This document shows, piece after piece, positions 51,405 through 60,782 of a stretch of 64,000 nucleotides of DNA. Made by a program: the position numbers and the translations under genes. Within the stretch, counting starts at the first letter, position 1, and each line of letters begins with the position of its first letter. The stretch is from an uncultured Gemmataceae bacterium (GTDB lineage Bacteria; Planctomycetota; Planctomycetia; Gemmatales; Gemmataceae): positions 1 to 64,000 of the forward strand of contig CALDUY010000043.1 of the NCBI GenBank assembly GCA_937923405.1, read 5' to 3'. Under the pieces are notes generated by a model that searched no databases, had not been told where the DNA came from, and saw only the letters and a program-made list of their open reading frames with translations.

Positions 51405-52700
51405 ATGCAACATGTCTTTTATTCGACTGCCTGGTGGATCCAGCACCTCCGCCTCGTCGTGGTGGGGGTGCTGACCGGGGTGGTGGCCGTCGCCTTTCGC
51501 ACTTCGTTGGAGTCAGCGGTCGAGTGGCGTCACTGGTCGATCCTCCAGACTGGCCCAGTCTGGGTGGGGTTGCTGGCCAGCGTGGCTTTTTCGTTGGCAA
51601 CCATTCTACCCGCCGTTGCCCTGGTCGCCTGGTTCTGCCCCGAGGCGGCGGGCAGCGGCATCCCGCAGGTTAAAGCTCTGGCTCGGCATCCGTTGCCGAT
51701 TCACTGGGCTAGGTTGTTGCTCGTCAAATTTACTAGCGGCGTACTGGGCATCGGCGGTGGTCTGGCTCTCGGGCGTGAAGGGCCGACTATCCAGCTGGGC
51801 AGCGCTCTGGGCGAACTGGTCAGCACCTCGACCCACTGCACCCCTGGCGAACGTCGGCAACTGTTGCTCCTCGGAGCCAGTGCCGGGTTGGCAGGCGCGT
51901 TCAATGCTCCTCTCGCTGGAGCGCTGTTCGTCTTCGAGGAACTCAGCGAAGAGTTCAAACCTTCGACCGTGGCCACGGTGTTGTTCACCACCTTCACCGC
52001 CGACTGGGTTGGTCGAGCGCTCACTGGGCAGACGCCTCAGCTGGGTGCGTTCATGGGTCCGCCGCCCTCGCTGCTGCTACTGCCGTACTTTTTGCTCTTG
52101 GGTTGGTTCGGTGGCGTGCTGGGCGTTGGGTTCAATCAACTGTTGCTGCTCAGCCTGCGTCTCTCGCGCTGGATCCGCGAGCGGTTCGGTCGTTGGTGGC
52201 TGCCGTTCTTCGTTGCTTTGCTCGTCGGCGTGTTGGGCTGGCTCGACACACGCTGGATTGGCGGTGGGGAGGCGCTGCTTCGAGAAGTTCGCCGCTCCGG
52301 AATGGAGCTAAACGTCTTGCTGGCTCTGTTCGCTTTGCGGGCCGTGCTGACACTCGTCGGTTACAGTGTTGGCGCGGCCGGTGGGTTGTTCGCTCCGCTA
52401 TTGGTCCTGGGCGGACTGTTGGGCAGCGCCTTCGCCGAGGCCACCGGACAACCCGATCCGATCCCGTTTCTCCTGGTCGGTATCGCGGCTCTGTTCACCG
52501 GTGTTGTACGCGCCCCACTGACTGGGATACTGTTGATGCTGGAAATGGCCGGCGCACTGTCGCTACTGTTTCCGCTCGGTGCGTCCTGCCTGCTGGCCAA
52601 GTTCACCGCTGATGCTCTGGGAGATCGTCCCGTTTATGACGCCTTGCTCGAAGACGTTCCGCTCACGCCAGCACCCCTTCGATCACCTGGCCCGGACTAA
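51405..52700 (+). CDS. ClC family chloride channel or antiporter
   Basis: 431 residues with about ten membrane segments. The anion-binding signatures are GSGIPQVKALARHP, GREGPTIQLGSALGE with the gating glutamate, the helix GAFNAPLAGALFVFEEL and GAAGGLFAPLLVLGG. Such proteins move Cl- (or fluoride) across the inner membrane, often in exchange for H+. No C-terminal CBS domains are present. Its last 38 bases overlap the tail of the convergent DUF1501 gene. Confidence 0.93.
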   Translation: MQHVFYSTAWWIQHLRLVVVGVLTGVVAVAFRTSLESAVEWRHWSILQTGPVWVGLLASVAFSLATILPAVALVAWFCPEAAGSGIPQVKALARHPLPIHWARLLLVKFTSGVLGIGGGLALGREGPTIQLGSALGELVSTSTHCTPGERRQLLLLGASAGLAGAFNAPLAGALFVFEELSEEFKPSTVATVLFTTFTADWVGRALTGQTPQLGAFMGPPPSLLLLPYFLLLGWFGGVLGVGFNQLLLLSLRLSRWIRERFGRWWLPFFVALLVGVLGWLDTRWIGGGEALLREVRRSGMELNVLLALFALRAVLTLVGYSVGAAGGLFAPLLVLGGLLGSAFAEATGQPDPIPFLLVGIAALFTGVVRAPLTGILLMLEMAGALSLLFPLGASCLLAKFTADALGDRPVYDALLEDVPLTPAPLRSPGPD

Positions 52701-54009
52701 GGACCAAGGGACGATTGAGGGCGTCGTAGACCTCAGTAGTCGGATCGATGCCGAGCAGGTGGAACAGGGTCGCGGAGAGATCCTCTGGTCGCACGGGATC
52801 GGAAGCGGGGTAGGCTCCGAATTTGTCGGACGTGCCGAAGACGTGGCCACGCTTTACCCCCGCGCCAGCGAGGATGGCCGGATAGCACTGCGGCCAATGA
52901 TCGCGTCCAGCCAACTTGTTGATCCGTGGGGTGCGGCCAAACTCGCCGACCCAAACGACCAGTGTACTGTCCAGCAGCCCGCGCGCTTCCAAATCCTCAA
53001 TCAGAGTTGGCAATGTCTGGTCGAGCATCGGCAACAGATACTTCTTCAAAATGGGGTACATCGGTTTGTTATCGAAGCCGTGCGTGTCCCAGCCGCCCAT
53101 GTCTCCGCCGATTGATTGTGAGAAATAGACGTTGATAAAGCGAGCCCCAGCCTCGACCAGCCGACGAGCCAACAAGCAAGCCTGCCCGTAGGTGGTGCGT
53201 CCATAGCGTTCGCGGATGGCAGGCGGTTCGCTGGACAGATCGAACGCTCTTCGCACGCCGGGCGATTGCAGCATCGATAGGGCACGTTCGTAATGATCGG
53301 CAATGCCCCGTGCCCGAGCCGAGAGATCCAACAGCTGGCTCTGCTCATCGATCAGCTGCATCATTGAGCGCCGATCCGCCAACCGTTTGGCCGACAGGTT
53401 GGCCGGCAGACTCAACTCCGGCAGGCGGAAATCGGGAGAATTGGGATTCTGAGTAATCAGCAGGGGATCATGCGACTTGCCCAGGAAGCTAGCGTGCTGT
53501 CCTGGCGTGATCGAGCCGTCGCTGATGACGTGCGGAAAGGCCACGAACGTCGGGATGCCCTGCCGGGCCGGGGCGAGCCGATCCACGATCGAGCCGTAAG
53601 CCGGGAACAGATCACGCGAGTCGCGCAAACGTTGATCGTCGGTTGGCGGGGCATAGCCAGTCAGACTGTAGTAACCCGCCGAGTTGTGGTTCTTCATCGT
53701 GTGCTGCAAAGTGCGGATCAGACAGACGCGATCCATGATGCGGGCACAACGCGGCAGCAACTCGCAAACCGGCGAACCAGGCAAAGTCGACGAAATCGAT
53801 CGAAATTCTCCGCGAATCTCCGCGGGAGCAGCCGGCTTCATGTCGAAGGTATCGTGATGGCTTGGTCCGCCCCACTGATGCAGAAAAATCACCGACTTGG
53901 CTTTGGCCTTGGGAGTGGCTCGTCCCGGTTCGCCGCGCACCCAACTCGGCGAGGCTAGGCCAGCCAGTCCCAGCGCCCCGACCTGCAACAGATGTCTTCG
54001 TGTGAGCAT
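52663..54009 (-). CDS. DUF1501 family protein with Tat signal
   Basis: 448 residues. The N-terminus MLTRRHLLQVGALGLAG is a twin-arginine signal, so the folded protein is exported. FLHQWGGPSHHDTFDMKPAA, NHNSAGYYSLTGYAPP and VVWVGEFGRTPRINKLAGRD are DUF1501 hallmarks (alkaline phosphatase/sulfatase-like fold). In planctomycetes it pairs with DUF1549/DUF1553 proteins. Its start has GGAG eight bases upstream. Third gene of the operon with the transglutaminase and DUF1549 genes; tail overlaps the ClC gene. Confidence 0.94.
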   Translation of the reverse strand: MLTRRHLLQVGALGLAGLASPSWVRGEPGRATPKAKAKSVIFLHQWGGPSHHDTFDMKPAAPAEIRGEFRSISSTLPGSPVCELLPRCARIMDRVCLIRTLQHTMKNHNSAGYYSLTGYAPPTDDQRLRDSRDLFPAYGSIVDRLAPARQGIPTFVAFPHVISDGSITPGQHASFLGKSHDPLLITQNPNSPDFRLPELSLPANLSAKRLADRRSMMQLIDEQSQLLDLSARARGIADHYERALSMLQSPGVRRAFDLSSEPPAIRERYGRTTYGQACLLARRLVEAGARFINVYFSQSIGGDMGGWDTHGFDNKPMYPILKKYLLPMLDQTLPTLIEDLEARGLLDSTLVVWVGEFGRTPRINKLAGRDHWPQCYPAILAGAGVKRGHVFGTSDKFGAYPASDPVRPEDLSATLFHLLGIDPTTEVYDALNRPLVLSPGQVIEGVLA

Positions 54010-54045
54010 GGTTGGTTCTCCGACAGGGCGAGTCGTGGGAAGGGG

Positions 54046-55524
54046 TTAGCGGCCACGCGATTTTACGTCCAGCACCTTGAGCTTCAGCGTTCCCAGTATG
54101 TTGGTGTAGGCCAGGTCGTCCTCGTCGGTGGATAATTTCAGATGCGTGCCGTCCACATAAACCTGATTCCAGGTGGGATCGACACTGACCCACTGATGGC
54201 CGTCGTGGATTTCCGCCCAGGCGTGCCAACCGAACATCGGCTTGCTTCCTGGACTGTAGGCCAAACCGCCTACCTCGCGAGCCGGGATTCCTGCCGCTCG
54301 ACACAGAGCCACGAACAATAGCGAATGCTCGGTGCAATCGCCGGCCTTGGTTTCCAGCACGGCCAGAGCAGTGTCGGCGTTGTCGGCATACGACTTTCGC
54401 AAAGTGCGATAGACCCACGCCTCGATCCGTCGTGCCTTTGCCAGCGAATCCTTCTCGTCGCCGACCAACTTCCGCGCTAGATCCAAAATCGGCTTTTGAT
54501 CCGACTGATACTGCGGTGTCGAGCGAGTATATTGCTTCTGCTCTTGCTCGCTGAGCGGTTGGGGGTTGTCGACGCGAAAGTCACGCTGCAACTCAACGAG
54601 AGTACGCTTTTTGTCGGGAGAAACACGCTGACGATGTGACTGAGGAATCTCGAACTCACCCAGTCCGCTGACCTCTAGCTTGAGCGAATCGACCAGCCGA
54701 GCCGGGCCAAGGTCCACGTCGATAACGATCGAGGTCAAGTCCTGCAACTCGACCAGTTGGCGGTCCAGAGCGCGAGCCTGTTTTTCCGGTTCGAGTTTCA
54801 ACTGCAAAAGGCCGCCCATCGTACCAGACCACATTCGCGAGTCGGGGAACAACTCAGCGTCGAGGTGGCCGCCCTGCGAGGTGATCCGCACCGCCAGAAT
54901 TCGCGTCGCGATGCCTTGGTAGGTCATCTCGCGGCTAGAACGATACTCGTAGCGCTGCGGCGAGTTGACCTCGACCTTCTCCCAATTAGCGTTGTACTTG
55001 GTAAACTGATCGCCCTTACGTCGTGGACCAGCTAGCCAGTACTCTAGTTTTCGCTGTAGCGCCAGTGTGTCCTTGGGCGACGGTACCTGACGTTCCGAAC
55101 GATTTTTGCCGCTCTCCTGAACGATGCGTAGCCGCTCTCCGATCCGCTCGACGGTGTAGCGCTTTTCCTGGCCATCCTCACGGCGTATCTCCTCGGCGAA
55201 AACGATCGCTCCGTCCCCAGTCAGTTCGTACTTCGTGGTGGTCTTCTCCTCCCGCACCGAGCGGACCCCCTCGTACTGCGTCTGCATGTAGGTTTCGTTG
55301 GTGGAGACCACGACACGCTGCCCCTGATGCATGCCTAGCTTCAGTTCGTCGATCGTCCAACCGATCTTTTGCCCACGCATGTACAGCCCATAGGCGAAGC
55401 GGCCCGTCGATTTGCGTGCCCACTCGGCATGCGAAACGGGAGGAGCCGCCGCGAACGACTCGGCACCGAAGAGAACCAGGACGACGAACACTAGTCGAGG
55501 CATCAATAGGGGACTCCGGGGCAT
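54046..55524 (-). CDS. Secreted transglutaminase-like protein
   Basis: 492 residues with a signal peptide (MPRLVFVVLVLFGAESFA; the ATG may instead be 55503, which has GGAG ten bases away). A long beta-rich N-terminal part (RVVVSTNETYMQTQYEGVRS, SREMTYQGIATRILAVRITS) is followed by the transglutaminase core with the Cys-His-Asp triad in KAGDCTEHSLLFVALCRAAG, MFGWHAWAEIH and WVSVDPTWNQVYVD. It probably acts as a cysteine protease or peptide-linking enzyme outside the cell membrane. Only six bases separate it from the DUF1549 gene stop, an unusual insertion in that pair. Confidence 0.9.
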   Translation of the reverse strand: MPRSPLLMPRLVFVVLVLFGAESFAAAPPVSHAEWARKSTGRFAYGLYMRGQKIGWTIDELKLGMHQGQRVVVSTNETYMQTQYEGVRSVREEKTTTKYELTGDGAIVFAEEIRREDGQEKRYTVERIGERLRIVQESGKNRSERQVPSPKDTLALQRKLEYWLAGPRRKGDQFTKYNANWEKVEVNSPQRYEYRSSREMTYQGIATRILAVRITSQGGHLDAELFPDSRMWSGTMGGLLQLKLEPEKQARALDRQLVELQDLTSIVIDVDLGPARLVDSLKLEVSGLGEFEIPQSHRQRVSPDKKRTLVELQRDFRVDNPQPLSEQEQKQYTRSTPQYQSDQKPILDLARKLVGDEKDSLAKARRIEAWVYRTLRKSYADNADTALAVLETKAGDCTEHSLLFVALCRAAGIPAREVGGLAYSPGSKPMFGWHAWAEIHDGHQWVSVDPTWNQVYVDGTHLKLSTDEDDLAYTNILGTLKLKVLDVKSRGR

Positions 55525-55530
55525 GGCCGA

Positions 55531-57738
55531 TCATCGCCGTAAGAGAAACTCCTTGGAATTGAGCAAAGCCCACAGCACGTCTTCCCAGGCGGCACGGCGA
55601 TCCTCGGCGCGGGCCAATAAATCCGCTGCTCCGCGCCGCTCCCGCTCTGTGGGCAGTCGGGACAAAGCGGCCAGATACAGTTCGTCGAGAATCTCGTCAT
55701 TGGAGCGATTCTCGGCCAACAGTTTGCCCAAGCGATTATCCTCCCTGGCGAGTAGTCGATGCAAGAGCGGTCCAGTAATCAGCTGAAACGCTCGGGCAAG
55801 GGTGGTCTCCTCGGAGCGTTCGCACTCACAGCTGAGCGAGCGAACCGGCTTGCCAAACACAGCGAGGAATTTCTCGGCGTCGCCGGCTCCCTGACCACGT
55901 CGGCGCTGTGCCCCAACACCGGGCAGCTGCCCCGCGCGCGTCCCGGCGGGAAAGCCCTGGAACCGCGGCGCACTGCCCACCACCTGAGCAATGGCATCGA
56001 GCAACTGCTCCGCTTGCAAAGGACGAACGATAGCTCGGGCGAACTGTGGCTCGTCGTCCCGCCCCGGATTCGCTGACCGCGACGCTAGCTGATAGGTGCG
56101 TGAACGCAGGATCGTCTTCACTAGATGCTTGAGTCGGAAGCCGTTCGCCACGAACTCACGCTGCAGCGCATCCAATAACTCGGGGTTGCTCGGTGGGTTG
56201 GAGTCACGGAAGTCATCGCCAGGATCGACGATGCCGCGCCCGACGAGATGTTGCCAAACACGGTTGGCCTGGGTGCGAGCAAAGAACGGGTTGTCGGATC
56301 GCGCCACCCAGTCGGCCAAGAGAGAAAGTCGATCGGTGTTATCGTCGATTCGGGCTGAGTCCTCGCCCAGAAACTTGGGTACAAGGTTTTTGCCCGTGAC
56401 CGGATGTTTCAGTTCTCCTTCACGTTTGAGAAAGACGATTTGCTCGCCGACAAACTCGTGGCTGTCCAGTTTGTCACGGCGATTGTTCTCGACGATGCGG
56501 TAATCAACCCGAGCAAAGAAGGCAGCAAACTGATGATAATCCGATTGCGTCCAGCGGTCGAACGGGTGATTGTGGCACTTGGCACATTGAAGCCGAAGCC
56601 CCAGAAACACCTGAGCCGTTGCCTCGGCTCGTGAGTAGGGATCACGCAAGGCTCGATAGTAGTTTGCCGCCGGCTGAGCGTAGGTACTGCCACGCGAAGC
56701 GATCAACTCACGCGCGAATTCGTTCAGGGGGCGATCCTCGTGAATCGCTCGACGAATCCAGTCGTGGAACACCTGCACGCCGCGCGTGTCTAGCACCTTC
56801 TCCTCGTTGCGCAACAGATCTGACCATTTCAACGCCCAAAAGTCGGCGAATTCGGAGCGGCCGACTAGTTTTTCGATCCATTTAGTCCGCTTATCCGGAG
56901 AGGGGTCAGCGAGGAAGTCGCGTACCTCTTTGGGAGTCGGCAACAGACCGATGGTGTCTAGCGTGCTTCGGCGAATAAATTCCTCATCGCTGCAAACGTC
57001 TGCCGGATACAGCCGCAACGCCCGGAGTCGGGCGAAGACGTGGCGATCAATAAAGTTGACCTCGGGCACTTCTTTCCAGACATAATCGACCCGTTGCGGA
57101 ATAAATGCCAGGCGAACCACCGCCTGCTGATCGAGATAGCGGACCAGGATGCTCGTCTCGCCGTAGTCGACGCGATGGACGGTGGCGGTAGCGTCGATGC
57201 GGACCGCTAGCCCGGAGGGCTCGAAACAAGCCAGGGCGGTGACGTCGCGTTCCCGACCATCGGAGAACCGGGCCTGAACTCGCAGTTGCACTTGGGCCGT
57301 GGGATCGCTGAGAATGGCCGAGGTGGGCGTGACGTGGAGCTGGACAGGCCGCGGCAACGACGGTGGATCGTTGGGTGCGCCAGCGGCGATCCAGCGTCGC
57401 AGAAGAGCCGCCTCCGAACTGGTCGGAGCGAATCGCTGGCCGCCCTCGTGTGCCGTGGTCATCGTCGCCTTGGCCAGTAGCAAACTCTGCTCAGGCCGAT
57501 GGAAATTCAACCGCCGACCGAGCATATCGCGGGTCAGGGCGAGGTAGTCGGCCTGAGGATTTTCGCCGCGCAGAGACAGCTTGAAGCCGCCTTTGCCGTT
57601 CAGGTTGCCATGACAGGCCCCGGAGTTACACCCTGCACGGGAGAGAATGGCCATCACGTCGTGCTGAAAACTCACCTTCGAGTCGGCAGGGGAAGCCGCG
57701 CAAAACAACCCCAGCAGTAGCATGGCGGCGCGATTCAT
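55531..57738 (-). CDS. DUF1549/DUF1553 planctomycete protein with c-type motifs
   Basis: 735 residues, secreted (MNRAAMLLLGLFCAASP). A cytochrome-like N-terminal module has RAGCNSGACHGNLNGKGGFK and LRRWIAAGAP; a Big2-like domain follows (PTSAILSDPTAQVQLRVQAR); then DUF1549 (NFIDRHVFARLRALRLYPAD, STLDTIGLLPTPKEVRDFLA), a CxxCH heme-type motif in LQCAKCHNHPFDRW, and DUF1553 (NPFFARTQANRVWQHLVGRG, FRLKHLVKTILRSRTYQLAS). Such proteins are planctomycete hallmarks of unknown function, likely oxidoreductases of the periplasm. First gene of the operon with transglutaminase and DUF1501. Confidence 0.94.
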   Translation of the reverse strand: MNRAAMLLLGLFCAASPADSKVSFQHDVMAILSRAGCNSGACHGNLNGKGGFKLSLRGENPQADYLALTRDMLGRRLNFHRPEQSLLLAKATMTTAHEGGQRFAPTSSEAALLRRWIAAGAPNDPPSLPRPVQLHVTPTSAILSDPTAQVQLRVQARFSDGRERDVTALACFEPSGLAVRIDATATVHRVDYGETSILVRYLDQQAVVRLAFIPQRVDYVWKEVPEVNFIDRHVFARLRALRLYPADVCSDEEFIRRSTLDTIGLLPTPKEVRDFLADPSPDKRTKWIEKLVGRSEFADFWALKWSDLLRNEEKVLDTRGVQVFHDWIRRAIHEDRPLNEFARELIASRGSTYAQPAANYYRALRDPYSRAEATAQVFLGLRLQCAKCHNHPFDRWTQSDYHQFAAFFARVDYRIVENNRRDKLDSHEFVGEQIVFLKREGELKHPVTGKNLVPKFLGEDSARIDDNTDRLSLLADWVARSDNPFFARTQANRVWQHLVGRGIVDPGDDFRDSNPPSNPELLDALQREFVANGFRLKHLVKTILRSRTYQLASRSANPGRDDEPQFARAIVRPLQAEQLLDAIAQVVGSAPRFQGFPAGTRAGQLPGVGAQRRRGQGAGDAEKFLAVFGKPVRSLSCECERSEETTLARAFQLITGPLLHRLLAREDNRLGKLLAENRSNDEILDELYLAALSRLPTERERRGAADLLARAEDRRAAWEDVLWALLNSKEFLLRR

Positions 57739-57902
57739 GGGTGGGATCTCGCGTCGAGGGCAGGCGAAACGGAGGGATTCTGAGCATTGTATCCTATCGC
57801 AGCGGGAACGCCAGTGGCAAGCAAAACAGTTTCAGTTGACTTCTGAACTAGCAATAGTGCAAGATAGAAGTAGAGCGGCTTCAAGAATCGTGTAGCCCGA
57901 AG

Positions 57903-57953
57903 CGGGGGCCTTCCCCCGTGTACTCTCCTCACAGGGGGCCATCGACCCCCGCT
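57903..57953. repeat. Tandem GC-rich hairpins upstream of the 58039 gene
   Basis: CGGGGG-CCTT-CCCCCG at 57903-57918 forms a 6-bp stem with a four-base loop, and GGGGG/CCCCC at 57934-57938 and 57946-57950 a second one; outer words AGCGGGGG and CCCCCGCT (57901-57908, 57946-57953) also pair. It resembles REP/RAYT-type palindromic repeats. It lies in the 300-base gap between the divergent DUF1549 gene and 58039; the rest of that gap shows nothing else. Confidence 0.5.
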
Positions 57954-58038
57954 CCGAGCGAAGCCCAATCCTTCAAGCGCTCTCGTCGCAAGGACGCCTC
58001 ATCTTAGGTTCGTGCAGGGATGCAGGAGGGCACTTCCC

Positions 58039-58551
58039 ATGTTTCGCTATGCACTAATCGGTTGTTCCTTTCTCACTCTGGCCTTTGCCCCGGTTCCGTT
58101 TCTCAAACCACTCACGGATCCCGACAAGGCCATCCAACAGTTCGACCATGAGATTCAGACTCGTGACGAGTCAAGTCTTGTGGAGCGCAAAGCACGCTTA
58201 GTGCTTCGCATGAAAGAGTTGCACGAGACGCTGAGCAAACGGGGGCAAGTCGACGAGTCGGAACGAATCCGCGAGCGGCTGCTTCTGGTGGAAAGCATGG
58301 ACATCAACAAGCCGCTGGGAACGTCGGCCACCCCTGGCGAGATTCTCAAGCAGGCTTCGGTGGACGGCAAGTATCGCCAGCTGCTCCATGTTCTCTATGT
58401 TCCCGCAGATCGGGTTAGCTACGGCACCATGAACGATTTCGGGCATTGGCCCGGATCGAGTTACTTGGGCCACACCGAGCTGAAACCGGGCCACTGGGTT
58501 TACGCCTATCCCCGCTGGTTTATCTGGCGTGACGGCCCGCCCCGAGATTGA
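58039..58551 (+). CDS. Secreted hypothetical protein
   Basis: 170 residues from the ATG at 58039, with AGGAGGG eight bases before it. A signal peptide (MFRYALIGCSFLTLAFAPVP) has a cysteine in the core but no clear lipobox. The first part is helical (DPDKAIQQFDHEIQTRDESS, RLVLRMKELHETLSKRGQVD), and the second has YVPADRVSYGTMNDFGHWPG and HWVYAYPRWFIWRDG. It may be a stress-related periplasmic protein; I do not recognise a family. Confidence 0.7.
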   Translation: MFRYALIGCSFLTLAFAPVPFLKPLTDPDKAIQQFDHEIQTRDESSLVERKARLVLRMKELHETLSKRGQVDESERIRERLLLVESMDINKPLGTSATPGEILKQASVDGKYRQLLHVLYVPADRVSYGTMNDFGHWPGSSYLGHTELKPGHWVYAYPRWFIWRDGPPRD

Positions 58552-58697
58552 TCCAGAAACTCTCGTCTGGAGGAAAGTACCCCGGGTCGATTGGGGTTGA
58601 ACGAGAAAAACCTCTCGCTATAGTTGCCGCGACTCAGGGACGTCTCACGGGAGGCGGTCCACGGTATTGATCGTATTTTCCTCCAGGCAGGGAAGTC

Positions 58698-60149
58698 ATG
58701 GTAGCGACGTTCTGGCTGCTCGGCTGGGTACTGGCTCCGATGCAGACGCCGACCCGTCCTGTGCCGACCTCCCCCCCGGCGGCCATCCGTTCTGATTGGG
58801 TGTTGACTCCGCGTCTGACTCGGGGGCAGGAGTTGGTGTATCGCGGCACCTACACCGAAGCAGCGAACGGCTCTCGTGTGGAGTTCGAGCGCGGCTATCG
58901 GGTGGAGTCGCGCTATTTCGTACTAGACACGCCGCCACGTGGCACCGAGTTGGCGGTCATGACTGTGTTGCACACTCGCTCGGGTCGCACCACGGGAGCC
59001 AAACAGGACGCCAACGCCACCACGATTCGCCTGGAACGAGTTCTCCTCGACTTGCAAGGACGGCTTAGCGCCGACGTCTCGTTGAGCGTACCGCTGGATG
59101 GTCCGCCCACGCTGGAAGTAGGGCCGTTCGTCGAATTGCCCCGACGCAAGGCCGCCTTGAACCAGACTTGGGACACGCTCGATCCCGATCGACCGGCGAT
59201 AGCTTGGCGAATCGTCGGCACCGAGTCGGTCGCAGGGCAACTATGCGCCAAACTGGTTGGTGAGCAGAAGTCCGACGATTGGGAAAAACCTCGCGCTGAT
59301 CGCAGCGGCTGGCGGCGTCAGGAGACATTATGGATCGCTGTTCGCACCGGCCTGACTCAGCGTGTGGAACGGGTCATCGAACATCACGAACCGGCTCGCA
59401 AACAGGTTTCTCGACGCACCGTCATGCGGTACGAACTGGAGAGCAGTCTCCAATATCCTGCGCCGATGGCTCGCGATCGTCGGCAAGAGATTCAGCAGGC
59501 CTTTGCTTTCCGCGAAGCTGCCGCCCCCTTACTGAGCGAACCGACCAAGCACACTCGTACTCTCAAGGAACTGCAGCGGCGGATCAGTCAACATCTCGAC
59601 ACACCACCCACACCGTACCGCGAGTATGTCTACCAGATCCATCGTCAGGTGGAGGCTGGCTGTCGCGGCGAAGTGGTTACAGCATCGTATCAGGAAGCGC
59701 CGGAGCGTGCCGTCAGCGTGGCCAAGCTCGGCGAGGCCGCCCCGGAGTTTGTTGCCGGGCCGATCTCCACTCCTGAAGCAGGCCGACTCAGCAAATGGAA
59801 GGGAAAGCCGATCTTATTAGTCTTCTATCATCCCGCCTCACTGACCGCACCGGAACTGCTCCGCTTCGCTCAGCACTTGCACCATCACTATGGCCGCATG
59901 GTCCATGTCGTCGGTCTGTCCGTCAGTGAAAATCATTCCGAAGTGCTGAAGCAGCGCGAAGCGTTGGCAATCCAGTTCCCTGTTTATTCTGGCGGAGGGA
60001 TGCGAATCAGTTATGGCGTCGAGTCGACTCCCAAGGTGGTCCTCATCGATAGCCACGGCGTGATTCGCGGCATGTACCTCGGTTGGGGCCGTGAGACCAG
60101 CAACGAAGTTATGCAGGAATTGCGCCGCTGGCTACCTACTGGCAACTGA
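58698..60149 (+). CDS. Secreted protein with C-terminal thioredoxin-like domain lacking cysteines
   Basis: 483 residues. Signal-like start (MVATFWLLGWVLAPMQ), a large beta-rich N-terminal part (RVEFERGYRVESRYFVLDTP, TRSGRTTGAKQDANATTIRL) and a C-terminal fold like TlpA/AhpC: APEFVAGPISTPEAG, KGKPILLVFYHPASLTAPEL, GLSVSENHSEVLKQREALA and YGVESTPKVVLIDSHGVIRG. At the place of the CxxC redox pair it reads PASLTAP, with no cysteine. The domain cannot do disulfide chemistry; a binding or structural role is likely. Confidence 0.82.
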   Translation: MVATFWLLGWVLAPMQTPTRPVPTSPPAAIRSDWVLTPRLTRGQELVYRGTYTEAANGSRVEFERGYRVESRYFVLDTPPRGTELAVMTVLHTRSGRTTGAKQDANATTIRLERVLLDLQGRLSADVSLSVPLDGPPTLEVGPFVELPRRKAALNQTWDTLDPDRPAIAWRIVGTESVAGQLCAKLVGEQKSDDWEKPRADRSGWRRQETLWIAVRTGLTQRVERVIEHHEPARKQVSRRTVMRYELESSLQYPAPMARDRRQEIQQAFAFREAAAPLLSEPTKHTRTLKELQRRISQHLDTPPTPYREYVYQIHRQVEAGCRGEVVTASYQEAPERAVSVAKLGEAAPEFVAGPISTPEAGRLSKWKGKPILLVFYHPASLTAPELLRFAQHLHHHYGRMVHVVGLSVSENHSEVLKQREALAIQFPVYSGGGMRISYGVESTPKVVLIDSHGVIRGMYLGWGRETSNEVMQELRRWLPTGN

Positions 60150-60258
60150 GCCACAGAATCGGCAAAGTTTCCCACAACACCGCCGATTTCTGCACAACCA
60201 CGGCCGTTCACTGCTTGTCCGTGGCACAACCAGCTCGATACCATGAGATGGAACGAGC

Positions 60259-60744
60259 ATGACCGACTATCATCTCTCGGGAAATACTCGGCGATGCGCG
60301 AGCACCGGCCAAGAGCTACGAGTTGGGGATCGCTATTTCGGCGTGTTGTTGGTCGAGGGAGATAAATTCGTCCGCAAGGATTACAGCGAATCTGCCTGGC
60401 AGGGGCCGCCAGAGGGGGCCTTAGGCTACTGGAAAAGTCGTGTTGTCGAAGGGCAGACGAACCGCCGTCCGCCGATTGACGATGACATGTTAGTCGAATG
60501 TTTTCAGCAGCTCGAAGGTCAGACCGATCCCAGCAAGCTGGCCTTCCGCTATGTGCTGGCTCTTCTGCTGATGCGAAGAAAGCGGCTTCGACTCGAGGGA
60601 AGCCGTCTGGAGGGCCAGCAGGAAATTTTGCTGATGCGTGACACGCGGAAGGGTGAGCGATTTCAGGTGGTCGATCCCGCATTATCCGACCATGATCTGG
60701 AATCGGTGCAAGATGAGATCTTCCGTGTGTTAGGCTGGGAGTGA
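60259..60744 (+). CDS. Hypothetical protein, planctomycete conserved type
   Basis: 161 residues without signal or membrane segments. Starts with a Cys-containing NTRRCASTGQELRVGD, then RYFGVLLVEGDKFVRKDYSE, and ends helical and charged with DHDLESVQDEIFRVLGWE. The N-terminal part resembles small planctomycete proteins that I recall only as hypothetical. Its stop overlaps a possible GTG of the next frame, but the next gene more likely starts at 60783. Not assigned. Confidence 0.65.
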   Translation: MTDYHLSGNTRRCASTGQELRVGDRYFGVLLVEGDKFVRKDYSESAWQGPPEGALGYWKSRVVEGQTNRRPPIDDDMLVECFQQLEGQTDPSKLAFRYVLALLLMRRKRLRLEGSRLEGQQEILLMRDTRKGERFQVVDPALSDHDLESVQDEIFRVLGWE

Positions 60745-60782
60745 CCCAGACCGATGACCCAGGTCGGAAAAGGAGGGATCGC

